NCBI GenBank assembly: GCA_030613785.1 | Contig: JAUWLF010000005.1 | Location: 22,116 to 86,115 of the forward strand | DNA from: Chloroflexota bacterium | GTDB taxonomy: Bacteria > Chloroflexota > Anaerolineae > UBA7937 > B3-Chlor | Length of the DNA stretch: 64,000 bases | Direction: 5' to 3' | Shown here: in pieces, positions 9,003 through 17,918 of the stretch | Numbering within the stretch: position 1 is the first letter of the stretch | Layout: every line of letters starts with the position of its first letter | Translations under genes and position numbers: made by a program | Notes under the pieces: generated by a model | What the model was told of the DNA's origin: nothing | What the model saw: the letters and a program-made list of their open reading frames with translations, nothing else | The model's database searches: none

Positions 9003-9349
9003 TGCCGACCTGCATCCGCGGGGGTGTGAACGGCACCCGCGCACCAGCCGTGGGTGGGTGTTGCGACCCTGGCTGTCCCCCACTCCTCACCCTGGCGCCC
9101 ACTCGCGAGCCGTAGGACAAACGTAGGGAAAACGTCGGATAACCGTCTGTTTTTCGCTCCAATCGTAGGGAAACTGCACGGCTGGCGTCCAGCACTCGCG
9201 ACGAGAATCCGGTATGCTATGGGTGGACAGGGATACTTGTCTTTTTCCTCCTTTCGTTCTCCCTCCTCCCATACCCCAGGGAGGAGGGAGAATTGTGTCT
9301 GGACACCAAAGCCCTCCTGCAAAACTCGCTTTCCTGATTCCCTACTACC
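9003..9349 (+). other. Noncoding upstream region of the M1 peptidase gene
   Basis: No convincing gene is present. An open frame runs from 9054 into the peptidase, but this part lacks protein-like character and lies upstream of the promoter at 9350. The region holds a ten-base direct repeat CGTAGGGAAA (9122-9131 and 9164-9173), a pyrimidine-rich tract and the perfect palindrome at 9257-9292. Confidence 0.5.
9257..9292. repeat. Perfect 14-bp inverted repeat with 8-base loop
   Basis: TTCTCCCTCCTCCC (9257-9270) is separated by ATACCCCA from its exact complement GGGAGGAGGGAGAA (9279-9292). One arm is all pyrimidine and the other all purine. No T-run follows on either strand, so it is not a standard terminator. 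It lies about 60 bases before the -35 box of the M1 peptidase promoter. Confidence 0.75.
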
Positions 9350-9379
9350 TTGCCGCAGGTCGACCAGCCACGGTACAAT
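9350..9379 (+). promoter_or_regulatory. Promoter of the M1 peptidase gene
   Basis: TTGCCG (9350-9355), 18 bases, then TACAAT (9374-9379). A transcript starting near 9386 leaves a short leader before ATG 9402 and excludes the earlier in-frame starts, including ATG 9379. Confidence 0.55.
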
Positions 9380-9401
9380 GTCCTCGGTAGGTCGAGCAAC
9401 A

Positions 9402-10982
9402 ATGGTTTGGATACGATCCTGTGTGGCATTGGTGATACTGTTACTATCTGCCGTCGTCGCCTGTGGATGCGAGGCGACGGTCTCTTCGACGCCGATCATG
9501 CGTCCGACTAGTCCCGCTGTCACTCCCTCTCCGCCTCCCGCCACGCCAACCTCTGAACCTCCACCCACGCCTTCGCCCCCTATCCCCGAGTGGATCGCAG
9601 ACCAACAGATGGCCATGACCAAGGCGGCACGCTCGGACATCCCCGAACTGGGGCACCTCACACGATACGACATAAACTTGGCTATCGGCGTGGAGTCGCT
9701 CACCTTGCATGGAAGGCAGGTGACTCGGTACACCAACAAAGCCGATACGGAACTGGAGGAGCTGTACTTCAACCTCTTCCCCAACTCGTCACGTTTCGGT
9801 GGCTCGATGGAGATCGACTCGACCAGTATCACCGGGCAGGAGGTGCCATTCGACTACGAGCTCGGGGGCACAGCAGCTAGAATCGCTCTTCCACAGCCTT
9901 TGTTCCCCGGGAAGAGCATCACCGTCACGCTCGATTACACCGCTCGCGTGCCTCACGTACAGAAGAACTACTACCTCGTCTTCGTCAGCGCACAAGGCGT
10001 GCTCTCTCTCGGCGACTGGCACCCCATGGTAGCGGTCTACGACGATGAGGGCTGGAACCTCGAGTACCCTGAGGGTACAATCGGCGAGATAGTCTACAGC
10101 GAGAGCGCCTTCTACACCGTCCGGATCACGGTCCCCATGGCTTTGGATGTGGTGGCCACAGGAGTGGAAGCCCAGCGGATCGACAACGGCGACGGCACGC
10201 AGACTGTAGTGTACTACAGCGGGCCGGTGCGCGATTTCCACATAGCGATCAGCGATCGGTACGACGTGGTGAGCGGAAGCGTGGGGGATACTGCGATCAA
10301 CTCCTACTATTGGCCAGAACACGAAGCCTGCGGCGTGGAGATACTGCGCTTCGCCGAGCAGGCGCTTGGCCTATACAGTGAGTTGTTCGGCCCCTACCCC
10401 TTCAACGAGTTGGATCTGGTGGAGGCCGATCTGTGGCCCTGGGGTATCGAGTGGCCCGGTTTCATCCTGGTGGGCGAGCCGCTCTACTCCAATCCGGAGG
10501 AGGTTTGCGGTGAATGGCACGTCGTTCACGAGGTAGCGCATCAATGGTGGTACAGTGTCGTAGGCAACGATCAGGTGGACGAACCCTGGGTCGACGAGGC
10601 TCTGGCCAATTACTCGACGATGCTATACTACAGGGCAGTTCACGATGCCGAGACCGCGGAGGGTGCCATCAGAGAGCACATCCACGACCGCTACGACTCA
10701 TACGTGCGAGCCTATGGAGACGGCGTCGTGGGTGGTCCCACCAGACACTACACCAGGGCGAGCTACTATCCGCTGGTGTACGCCAAGGGCGCCCTTTTCT
10801 TCCATGCCTTGCAGGAGTTGATGGGCGATGACGCCTTCTTCGAGGGTCTGCGAAGCTACCATCACGAGTACAAGTACGGCATAGCCACGGGCGATGAGCT
10901 CCTCGACGTCATGGAACAAACCTACGGGCGCTCACTTGACGAGTTCTATGAGCACTGGATACTGAGCGCTGACGGAATCTAG
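9402..10982 (+). CDS. M1-family metallopeptidase, secreted lipoprotein
   Basis: The protein has 526 residues from ATG 9402. An N-terminal hydrophobic segment ends in a cysteine (VVACGC, residues about 20-25), compatible with a lipoprotein signal. A proline/threonine-rich linker of about 40 residues follows, then a beta-sandwich domain and the gluzincin catalytic domain. The zinc motif HEVAHQWW starts at His376, with the third ligand in DEALANYS near residue 397. The GAMEN exopeptidase motif is replaced by a WPGFILV-like stretch, as in divergent M1-like proteins. It is expected outside the membrane, trimming peptides. The next gene, another lipoprotein, lies 86 bases downstream. Confidence 0.8.
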   Translation: MVWIRSCVALVILLLSAVVACGCEATVSSTPIMRPTSPAVTPSPPPATPTSEPPPTPSPPIPEWIADQQMAMTKAARSDIPELGHLTRYDINLAIGVESLTLHGRQVTRYTNKADTELEELYFNLFPNSSRFGGSMEIDSTSITGQEVPFDYELGGTAARIALPQPLFPGKSITVTLDYTARVPHVQKNYYLVFVSAQGVLSLGDWHPMVAVYDDEGWNLEYPEGTIGEIVYSESAFYTVRITVPMALDVVATGVEAQRIDNGDGTQTVVYYSGPVRDFHIAISDRYDVVSGSVGDTAINSYYWPEHEACGVEILRFAEQALGLYSELFGPYPFNELDLVEADLWPWGIEWPGFILVGEPLYSNPEEVCGEWHVVHEVAHQWWYSVVGNDQVDEPWVDEALANYSTMLYYRAVHDAETAEGAIREHIHDRYDSYVRAYGDGVVGGPTRHYTRASYYPLVYAKGALFFHALQELMGDDAFFEGLRSYHHEYKYGIATGDELLDVMEQTYGRSLDEFYEHWILSADGI

Positions 10983-11068
10983 CCGGAAGTGACGCTCCCC
11001 GCATCGGGAACAACTTGCCATCAACAGGCGTCTTACGAGTGATAAGCTACAGAAGGAGAATACCTGAC

Positions 11069-13243
11069 ATGATCGGCAAAGCGTTGCGCAAGTCAATGCC
11101 AGCTCGTTGCTGTCTGGCGACGATGCTGGTCAGCCTCCTATTGGCAGGCTGTATCCCTGCGGAGACACCTCCTCCCTCCCCTAAGCCCTCGCCATCACCT
11201 GGCGCGATAGCCACGCCCGAACCGGTGGCTGGCGTGGGTTTCATGAGCAGCCCTGTTCTGGTGGAGGACGTCACCTTCAGCACCTACGTGCCGGTGGAGA
11301 GCAGCTTGCATCCTAGCCACGGCGGCTACATTCTGCCTGTGGCCCTGGACGACGTATCAAACGGCGAGCTGTTTCAGTTCACCAGCGATCAGGAGCACCT
11401 CTTGACCGAGAACGGCTTCGTCGTGATGCCCGCTGAGCACGACGAGTTCTTCACTCTCTATCAGACCGCCCATGACCAGCAGAGACCTCTCTTCGTGACG
11501 ACCGACTCTGTGTTGCACGTCTACCATCTCCTTTTCGACAAGGTGCTTCGTACTGCCGAGGAGGAGCATTTCTTCGGCGATCTCGTCGCCCTGACCCGCG
11601 GCATGCTGTGGGCCTCGCAGAGCCAGTACGAGGCCTTGAGAGGAACGGCCCTGGAGGAGATAGCACGGCGCAATGTAGCCTACTTCGCCGTGGCCCTCAA
11701 GCTGCTCGATCCCGAAACGCAGATACCTGATTCAGTCAGACAGGAAGTGGAATCGGAACTGGCCCTCATCGAGGCTCACGAGGGCTTCGCCGAGTCTGCC
11801 ATCTTCCCCGGCTACGAGGAGGACTACAGCCAGTACGTCCCCCGGGGCCACTACACCAGAAATGAGACTCGACGGCGCTTCTTCAAGGCTATGATGTGGT
11901 ACGGACGCATGAACTTCCGCCTCAAGGAGCCGGAAGAGACTCGATCGGCACTGTTGATCGCTCAGGCGCTGTCCCGCGTGGAGATAGACGGCGAGCCAGG
12001 CTCCGACCTCTGGGAGCGCATCTACGGGCCGACGGTGTTCTTCGTTGGAGCCACCGACGATCTCAACATCTACGACTATCAAGCGGTCATGGAAGAGGTC
12101 TATGGATCCATCCCCGAAGATCCCGCCGCTTTCCTGGACGACGACCGGCTAGAGGCCTTCATCGAGGCGGCTCGTGAGCTGCCGCCGCCCCAGATCAACT
12201 CCATGTGGGTGTGGGTCTGGGAGGACCGAGAGGAGGCCACGCAGGGCTTTCGCTTCATGGGTCAACGGTTCGTCATCGACGCCTACATCTTCCAGCAGTT
12301 GATCTACAGCAATGTGGACGGGCGCTTTCTGCCCAAGGGGTTGGACGTCTTCGCCGCCATGGGGTCCGACGAAGCCTATGAACTCCTGGACGAGATGGGC
12401 GAGACCCAGTATCCCGGCTATGTCGAACAGATGGACAAGGTCAGGGAAGAGATAGCGGCCCTGGAGATGGATAGCTGGACCCAGAACCTCTACTGGTCGT
12501 GGCTATACGCCTTTCAGCCCGTCATCGCCCCCAAGGACGAAGGATTCCCTGCCTTCATGCGCACAGAGGCCTGGTCACAGAAGGATCTGCACACGGCGCT
12601 GGGCAGTTGGACTGAACTGAAACACGACACGATCCTCTATGCCAAGCAGGCCTACGCTGAGCTGACCGCTATGCCACCGCAGATGGCTCTCCAGGGGTAT
12701 GTGGAGCCCAACCCCGAGGCATACGCACGGCTAGCCTCCCTGACTCGCATGACCATCGACGGCCTGGGGGAGCGAAACCTGTTGTCAGCAGATGACAGGG
12801 ATAGCCTGGAGTACCTGGAAGAGCTACTCCTATCTCTGAAGACCATCGCCGAGAAGGAGTTGGCAGCAAACACCTTGACCGAGAGCGAGTACGATCTCAT
12901 CAACTCCTACGGTGACATCCTGGAGCGCTTGACCGTTGCCGCCGCCGACAAGGAGGAGGAGTTCGGAGGCGCTATCGAGGAGGAAGCTGCCATCGTGGCC
13001 GACGTAGCCACCGATCCCAACAGCGGCACTGTCTTGGAGGAAGCCACGGGCAAGGTCTTCGAGATGTACGTAGTGGTCGAGGAGGACGGCCAATTGATGG
13101 TTACCGAAGGCGGCATCTTCTCCTACTACGAGTTCGCATGGCCCATGGGCGATCGCTTGACCGACGAGAGTTGGCGCGAGATGCTGAACAGTGGCGAGGC
13201 TCCCCCACGACCTGCGTGGACCAGTAGCTTCGTGTCGCCATGA
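11069..13243 (+). CDS. DUF3160 family lipoprotein
   Basis: The protein has 724 residues from ATG 11069, preceded by AAGGAG at 11053-11058. The ORF could begin at 11015 but the signal peptide fits this start: KALRKSMPARCC, a hydrophobic run, then LLLAGC as lipobox. A proline-rich linker follows. The rest matches DUF3160: QRPLFVTTDSVLHVYHLLFD near residue 135-155, and an acidic helical body. The function of DUF3160 is unknown; the family occurs in Chloroflexota, Thermotogae and archaea. It is probably anchored on the outer face of the membrane. It may be co-transcribed with the M1 peptidase, since no separate promoter is evident in the short spacer. Confidence 0.8.
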   Translation: MIGKALRKSMPARCCLATMLVSLLLAGCIPAETPPPSPKPSPSPGAIATPEPVAGVGFMSSPVLVEDVTFSTYVPVESSLHPSHGGYILPVALDDVSNGELFQFTSDQEHLLTENGFVVMPAEHDEFFTLYQTAHDQQRPLFVTTDSVLHVYHLLFDKVLRTAEEEHFFGDLVALTRGMLWASQSQYEALRGTALEEIARRNVAYFAVALKLLDPETQIPDSVRQEVESELALIEAHEGFAESAIFPGYEEDYSQYVPRGHYTRNETRRRFFKAMMWYGRMNFRLKEPEETRSALLIAQALSRVEIDGEPGSDLWERIYGPTVFFVGATDDLNIYDYQAVMEEVYGSIPEDPAAFLDDDRLEAFIEAARELPPPQINSMWVWVWEDREEATQGFRFMGQRFVIDAYIFQQLIYSNVDGRFLPKGLDVFAAMGSDEAYELLDEMGETQYPGYVEQMDKVREEIAALEMDSWTQNLYWSWLYAFQPVIAPKDEGFPAFMRTEAWSQKDLHTALGSWTELKHDTILYAKQAYAELTAMPPQMALQGYVEPNPEAYARLASLTRMTIDGLGERNLLSADDRDSLEYLEELLLSLKTIAEKELAANTLTESEYDLINSYGDILERLTVAAADKEEEFGGAIEEEAAIVADVATDPNSGTVLEEATGKVFEMYVVVEEDGQLMVTEGGIFSYYEFAWPMGDRLTDESWREMLNSGEAPPRPAWTSSFVSP

Positions 13244-13412
13244 GTGGCTCCCCCGGACAGCGAGGTCCGGCCCATTGGCTGTATCATCGGCTAACTCCGT
13301 GCTGTGGATGGCCCGCGGCTCTTTGGGACACGAACCCTCCCTGTCCCACTGCGACACCACCTCGCCCACTGGCGCAGGCTCTCCGGTCCTCCTGAACACG
13401 CCGCACACCCGT

Positions 13413-13441
13413 TTGACAGCAGCCGCCTGCGCAATTACAAT
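13413..13441 (+). promoter_or_regulatory. Promoter of the hdr-like operon
   Basis: A perfect TTGACA (13413-13418) and TACAAT (13436-13441) are 17 bases apart. The predicted transcript has a leader of about 100 bases before the hdrA-like ATG at 13547. This argues against starts farther upstream in the same open frame. Confidence 0.7.
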
Positions 13442-13546
13442 GACAACGGCAAATCCTACCGCTGTGGTCTGATTTCTCGACCCATCAGGCCTCAGCGCAC
13501 CGGCTGGAGAATAACGGTCCTGTATCACAGGGCGCCAAGGGAACAT

Positions 13547-14869
13547 ATGGCTGGAACTCTGGTCATAGGGGCAGGCATAGCGGGAATGCAGGCTGCCCTC
13601 GACATCGCCGATGCGGGCTTCAAAGCGTACCTGGTGGAGAAAGAGCCGAGCATTGGTGGCCGTATGGCCCAACTGGACGAGACCTTCCCCACCCTCGACT
13701 GTTCCTCGTGCATCCTGACCCCCAAGATGGTGAGCGTTGGTGGGCATGCCAACATCGAGCTCATGACCTACTCAGAGGTCGTCGAAGTCGAGGGGAACGC
13801 CGGTCATTTCGAAGTCAAGGTGAGAAAGAACCCACGATACATCGATGTGGAGAAGTGCACGGGCTGCGGTATGTGCGCCGAGAATTGCCGTCTCAAGGGC
13901 AGAATCGACAGCGAGTTCGACGTGGCCATGGGCAAGAGAGGGGCTGCCTACCTGCCCTTCCCTCAAGCCGTGCCCTTGAAATACACCATCGATGGTGAGC
14001 ACTGTCTCATGATTCAGAGGGGAAAATGCGGCAAATCCCCACCCTGCCGAGACGCCTGCCCGGCTGACGCCATAGACTTCGACCAACAAGAGGAGATCGT
14101 GGAGCTCGAGGTGGCAGCCATCATCGTCGCCACAGGTTTCGACCCCTTCGATGCCCGGTTGAAGCCCGAATATGGTTACGGCATCTATAGCAACGTCATC
14201 ACCGGCCTACAGTTCGAACGCCTCTCTTCAGCGTCAGGACCGACCTTCGGAGAGCTGAAGCTCAACGATACAAACATTGAAGATGTAGTGTTCATCCACT
14301 GTGTAGGCAGTAGGGATCGGAACCTGGGAAACCCCTACTGCTCGCGGGTCTGCTGCATGTACACGGCGAAACAGGCCCATCTGGTGAGGCACAAGCTTCC
14401 GGACGCTCAGATCACCGTCTTCTACACGGACATCCGCGCCTTCGGCAAGGGGTTTGAGGAGTTCTACGACCGTGTGAGAGAGGAGAGGGTTCGATACCGG
14501 CGCGGTAACCCCTCGGAGATATACAAGCGCGGCGACCGTCTGGTGGTGAGGGCAGAGGACACCCTCCTCGGCAAACCGGTGGAGGTGGAGGCCGACCTGG
14601 TTGTTCTAGCCGTGGGACTGGTACCCAGAGAAGATGCACAGGCTGTGGTGGAGCTACTAGGTCTTTCCCGCTCTGAAGATGGCTTTCTCAAGGAGGCCCA
14701 CGCCAAGCTGCAACCAACGGACACGGAGGTAGAAGGCATATTCCTGGCGGGATGTTGCCAAGGACCAAAGGACATCCCGGACGCTGTGGCTCAGGCCAAG
14801 GCTTCCGCAGCCTCAGCTATCGTGATCATGTCTCATCCCACCAATAATCCCGCGTCCGGTGCGGACTGA
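13547..14869 (+). CDS. hdrA: HdrA-like FAD/iron-sulfur protein (short form with internal ferredoxin)
   Basis: The protein has 440 residues from ATG 13547. It carries an FAD loop (IGAGIAGMQAA, 7-17), the HdrA motif FPTLDCSSCILTPKM with Cys52 and Cys55, and an inserted ferredoxin-like region. Cysteines 104/107/110/114 form CTGCGMCAENC; 153/161/167/171 form a second cluster. The C-terminal half has the conserved HCVGSRDRNLGNPYCSRVCC and AFGKGFEEFYDRVREE blocks. It lacks the usual N-terminal CHCGTN domain and C-terminal ferredoxins of full HdrA. HdrA proteins bind FAD and route electrons among heterodisulfide-type reductases, often by flavin-based bifurcation. It is the first gene of a tight three-gene operon; the partner oxidoreductase is not in the window. 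Confidence 0.85.
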   Translation: MAGTLVIGAGIAGMQAALDIADAGFKAYLVEKEPSIGGRMAQLDETFPTLDCSSCILTPKMVSVGGHANIELMTYSEVVEVEGNAGHFEVKVRKNPRYIDVEKCTGCGMCAENCRLKGRIDSEFDVAMGKRGAAYLPFPQAVPLKYTIDGEHCLMIQRGKCGKSPPCRDACPADAIDFDQQEEIVELEVAAIIVATGFDPFDARLKPEYGYGIYSNVITGLQFERLSSASGPTFGELKLNDTNIEDVVFIHCVGSRDRNLGNPYCSRVCCMYTAKQAHLVRHKLPDAQITVFYTDIRAFGKGFEEFYDRVREERVRYRRGNPSEIYKRGDRLVVRAEDTLLGKPVEVEADLVVLAVGLVPREDAQAVVELLGLSRSEDGFLKEAHAKLQPTDTEVEGIFLAGCCQGPKDIPDAVAQAKASAASAIVIMSHPTNNPASGAD

Positions 14870-14876
14870 GAGGACA

Positions 14877-15995
14877 ATGGAAACCGAACAGAGTATCCTG
14901 GAGCGTTGCGATCTGTGGGGGTGTATTCAGTGCGGCAAGTGCACTGGCGGCTGCCCCATGGCCTTCAAGACGACTCTGAACATCCGTCGTCTGATCTACG
15001 AAGCCTTGATAGAGGGAGCAGTGGATCCCAGTGGCATGGAGGAGCTATGGGACTGCACTACCTGCGGCACATGTGTCCTACGCTGCCCCAAGGAAGTCGA
15101 GCCAGCCGACATGATAGTCGCCTTACGCACTGTGCTGGTCGATGGAGGGGTGATCCCCCCCACCATCAGGGATGCTCTCACTAGTGTGTTCAGGTATGGC
15201 AACCCTTCCCTCATGCCACCGGACGAGAGGGCGGACTGGGCAGAGGGACTGGGCGTGAAGAACATAGCCGACGGTGCAGACGTGCTGTACTTCGTGGGCT
15301 GCATCCCCTCCTACGACGATCGGGCTCAGAAGGTTGCCAAAGCCCTGGTGAAGGTCTTCCAGAAGGCCGACGTTGATTTCGGCATTCTCGGAGTGGAGGA
15401 GAAATGCTGCTGTAGTGAGGTGCGCCGAGTCGGCGAAGAGGGGCTCTTCGAGTACATGGTAGAAGAGCAACTGGAGCTCTTCGGCAAGTACAACGTGCAA
15501 CGCATTGTGACCACCTCGCCCCACTGCTACAACACCTTCAAGAACGAGTACGGAGGTCTGGACATCGAAGCGCAGCACTACACTCAGTTCGTGGCTGAGT
15601 TGCTGAAGGAAGGGAAGCTGACCTTCTCTGGCGAGTTGGATAAGGTGGTCACTTATCACGACCCTTGCTTTCTGGGTAAGCAGAACGACATATACGACGA
15701 GCCACGGGAGATCATTCAGAGAATTCCCGGCGTGGAGTTCCGTGAGATGGATCGCATCAGGGACAGGAGCCTCTGCTGCGAGGGGGGAGGCGGCAGGATG
15801 TGGTGCGAGGGCACCAACCCCGAGGATCGGCTGGCGACTTCACGTTTCGAGGAAGTCCTCAGTACCGGAGCTGAGATCATGGCCGTCGCCTGCCCGTTCT
15901 GCCTTCTGACCTTTGAACTAGCTGCAAAGGCAGGTGGATACGAGGAGAGGGTCCAGGTACTCGACATCTTGGAGTTGGTCGCTGAGGTGATCTGA
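14877..15995 (+). CDS. hdrD: HdrD-like protein (HdrC ferredoxin fused to HdrB-type CCG domains)
   Basis: The protein has 372 residues from ATG 14877, seven bases after the upstream stop. The N-terminal ~80 residues hold two 4Fe-4S motifs, CIQCGKCTGGCP and CTTCGTCVLRCP, as in HdrC. Two cysteine-rich CCG-type regions follow. The first spans FVGCIPSYD to EKCCCSE and on to the SPHCY motif. The second has HDPCFLGKQN, LCCEGGGGRMW and ACPFC. These bind the noncubane clusters that reduce heterodisulfides or other disulfide-like substrates in HdrB/HdrD, so the protein is a fused HdrCB. Lying between two HdrA paralogues, it is the likely catalytic or electron-exit subunit. The physiological substrate is unknown, since methanogen CoM-CoB disulfide is not expected in a bacterium. 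Confidence 0.85.
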   Translation: METEQSILERCDLWGCIQCGKCTGGCPMAFKTTLNIRRLIYEALIEGAVDPSGMEELWDCTTCGTCVLRCPKEVEPADMIVALRTVLVDGGVIPPTIRDALTSVFRYGNPSLMPPDERADWAEGLGVKNIADGADVLYFVGCIPSYDDRAQKVAKALVKVFQKADVDFGILGVEEKCCCSEVRRVGEEGLFEYMVEEQLELFGKYNVQRIVTTSPHCYNTFKNEYGGLDIEAQHYTQFVAELLKEGKLTFSGELDKVVTYHDPCFLGKQNDIYDEPREIIQRIPGVEFREMDRIRDRSLCCEGGGGRMWCEGTNPEDRLATSRFEEVLSTGAEIMAVACPFCLLTFELAAKAGGYEERVQVLDILELVAEVI

Positions 15996-16023
15996 TTCTG
16001 GGGTTACCCCAGCCGGAGGAGAA

Positions 16024-17778
16024 ATGCCACCCAAGGTCGGCGTTTACGTTTGCCATTGTGGAACAAACATCGCCCATACCGTGGATGTCGAAGAGGTAGC
16101 CCGCGCGGCTAGCGGGCTGCCGAACGTAGCGATAGCGCGCGACTACATCTACATGTGCTCTGACCCCGGACAGCAGTTGATTCAGGACGACATCCGGGAA
16201 CTCGGTCTCGATCGAGTGGTGGTGGCGTCGTGCTCACCCCGCATGCACGAACTCACCTTCAGGACGGTACTTCGTGACGCGGAGATCAACCCATACTACT
16301 TGCAGATAGCCAACATCAGAGAACAGTGCTCTTGGGTGCACACCGAGCGCGCACGAGCGACTGAGAAGGCCAAGGGGGTGGTTAGCGCCGCCGTGTCCAG
16401 GGCGTGTCTTCTTGAGCCGCTGGAGGAGACAGATGCCCAGGTAACGCCGGCGGCTCTGGTCATCGGAGGAGGCATCGCCGGCATGCAGGCCGCTCTCACG
16501 ATCGCCGATGCCGGCTATGTAGTGCACTTGGTGGAAAAGGGACCCTTCATTGGCGGTCACGTGGCCGAACTGGGCAGGACGTTTCCCACCTTGGAGGACG
16601 TGGGTCCCCTGCTGGGCGGGGTCATACGGAGCGTGGAGACGCACCCTAACATCGAACTGTTCACCAACTCCCAGGTGGTTGAGGTAGAAGGCTTCATCGG
16701 CAACTTCGAGGTCAAGGTGAGGCGTGGGGTGGCCGATTCGGGAGAGGAGGCCGCTTCTGACGATGTAGCGGGTTCGCAGCAAGGGGAAGGAATTCGTGAC
16801 TTGAGCGTCGGAGCTATCGTCGTCGCCACCGGGTTCGATATCTTCGATGCTGCCCTGAAGCCCGAATTCGCGTACGGTCTATACGACGGCGTGATCACCG
16901 GCCTGGAGTTGGAGAGGTTGTCGTCGCCCTCAGGTCCCACCGGGGGCGAGATCAGGATTGCCGACAGAGAGATTCGGGACGTGGTCTTCATCCACTGCGT
17001 CGGCAGCCGGGATCGGGACCTAGGAAACCCCTATTGCTCGCGGATATGCTGCATGTACACCGCCAAGCAAGCTCACCTGGTGCGGGAAAAGCTGCCCGAG
17101 GCCCGGATCACCGTTTTCTACATCGACATGCGTGCCTTCGGCAAGGGGTTCGAGGAGTTCTACGACCGCGTGAGAGAGAAGAGAGTGCTTTACCGGCGAG
17201 GGAACCCGTCTGAGATCTACAAGCGAGGGGACAGGCTCGTCGTGAGGGCAGAGGACACCTTGCTCAGCAAGCCCGTGGAGGTGGAGGCTGACTTGGTGGT
17301 GCTGGCCACGGGACTTGTCCCACGCAGGGACGGTGACCAGATAGCTAGCCTCCTGAAGCTGTCTCGTTCCGAAGATGGGTTCTTCATGGAACTCCACCCC
17401 AAGCTGAGGCCCGTAGACACGGCCACCGACGGTGTCTACCTTGCCGGGTGTTGCCAGAGCCCCAAGGATATCGCCGACACGGTCGCTCAGGCCAAAGCTG
17501 CTGCGTCTTCCGCATTGATTCCACTGTCTCTGGGCAAGGTGAGGGTAGAATCCGTTGCCTGCGCCATAGACCCTCTTCTCTGTTCAGGTTGTGGGCTGTG
17601 CGCCGACGCTTGCATCTACGGTGCTCTGAACCTCGATGAGCGGAGAGGCGTTATGACTGCCAACCAGGTGGTCTGCAAAGGTTGCGGTGCTTGTGCAACA
17701 GCATGTCCATCAGGAGCCATTGTGGTGAAGCACTTCACTCTGGACCAGATACTCGCCGAAGTAGAAGCAGCGATATGA
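16024..17778 (+). CDS. hdrA: HdrA-like protein with N-terminal domain and C-terminal ferredoxins, lacking the internal cluster
   Basis: The protein has 584 residues, ATG 16024 preceded by GGAGGAG. The N-terminal domain carries VYVCHCGTNIAH (Cys10, Cys12) and VVVASCSPRMHE. The FAD loop is VIGGGIAGMQAA near 148-159. Where the first HdrA has CSSC, this one reads FPTLEDVGPLLGG, and the internal ferredoxin is replaced by a short acidic, Ser/Gln-rich linker (residues about 237-260). The C-terminal half is very close to the first paralogue. The last 70 residues add two ferredoxin motifs, CSGCGLCADAC and CKGCGACATAC. It thus complements the first paralogue's missing parts. FAD binding and transfer to its own ferredoxins look intact. 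Confidence 0.85.
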   Translation: MPPKVGVYVCHCGTNIAHTVDVEEVARAASGLPNVAIARDYIYMCSDPGQQLIQDDIRELGLDRVVVASCSPRMHELTFRTVLRDAEINPYYLQIANIREQCSWVHTERARATEKAKGVVSAAVSRACLLEPLEETDAQVTPAALVIGGGIAGMQAALTIADAGYVVHLVEKGPFIGGHVAELGRTFPTLEDVGPLLGGVIRSVETHPNIELFTNSQVVEVEGFIGNFEVKVRRGVADSGEEAASDDVAGSQQGEGIRDLSVGAIVVATGFDIFDAALKPEFAYGLYDGVITGLELERLSSPSGPTGGEIRIADREIRDVVFIHCVGSRDRDLGNPYCSRICCMYTAKQAHLVREKLPEARITVFYIDMRAFGKGFEEFYDRVREKRVLYRRGNPSEIYKRGDRLVVRAEDTLLSKPVEVEADLVVLATGLVPRRDGDQIASLLKLSRSEDGFFMELHPKLRPVDTATDGVYLAGCCQSPKDIADTVAQAKAAASSALIPLSLGKVRVESVACAIDPLLCSGCGLCADACIYGALNLDERRGVMTANQVVCKGCGACATACPSGAIVVKHFTLDQILAEVEAAI

Positions 17779-17808
17779 GTTTGGCCATCCGTTCTCTTGC
17801 TGTTGCGC

Positions 17809-17831
17809 CTTCGCTCGACAAGAGAGCGAAG
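17809..17831 (+). terminator. Hairpin after the hdr operon, possible terminator
   Basis: CTTCGCTC (17809-17816) pairs with GAGCGAAG (17824-17831) across a seven-base loop, 30 bases after the last stop of the operon. No T-run follows, so intrinsic termination is uncertain; it may instead protect the 3' end. Confidence 0.3.
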
Positions 17832-17918
17832 CCACAATCAGCCACCATTCGGATGTGAGTTCATGCCAGCGCTCTCTCATGCTGAGAACGTGTTGAACTC
17901 CATACCGCTGCTCGCCGA

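Noticed and set aside
9054..9401. Upstream extension of the M1 peptidase by 116 codons
   Set aside because: It lies upstream of and across the promoter, contains the palindrome, and the signal peptide starts at 9402.
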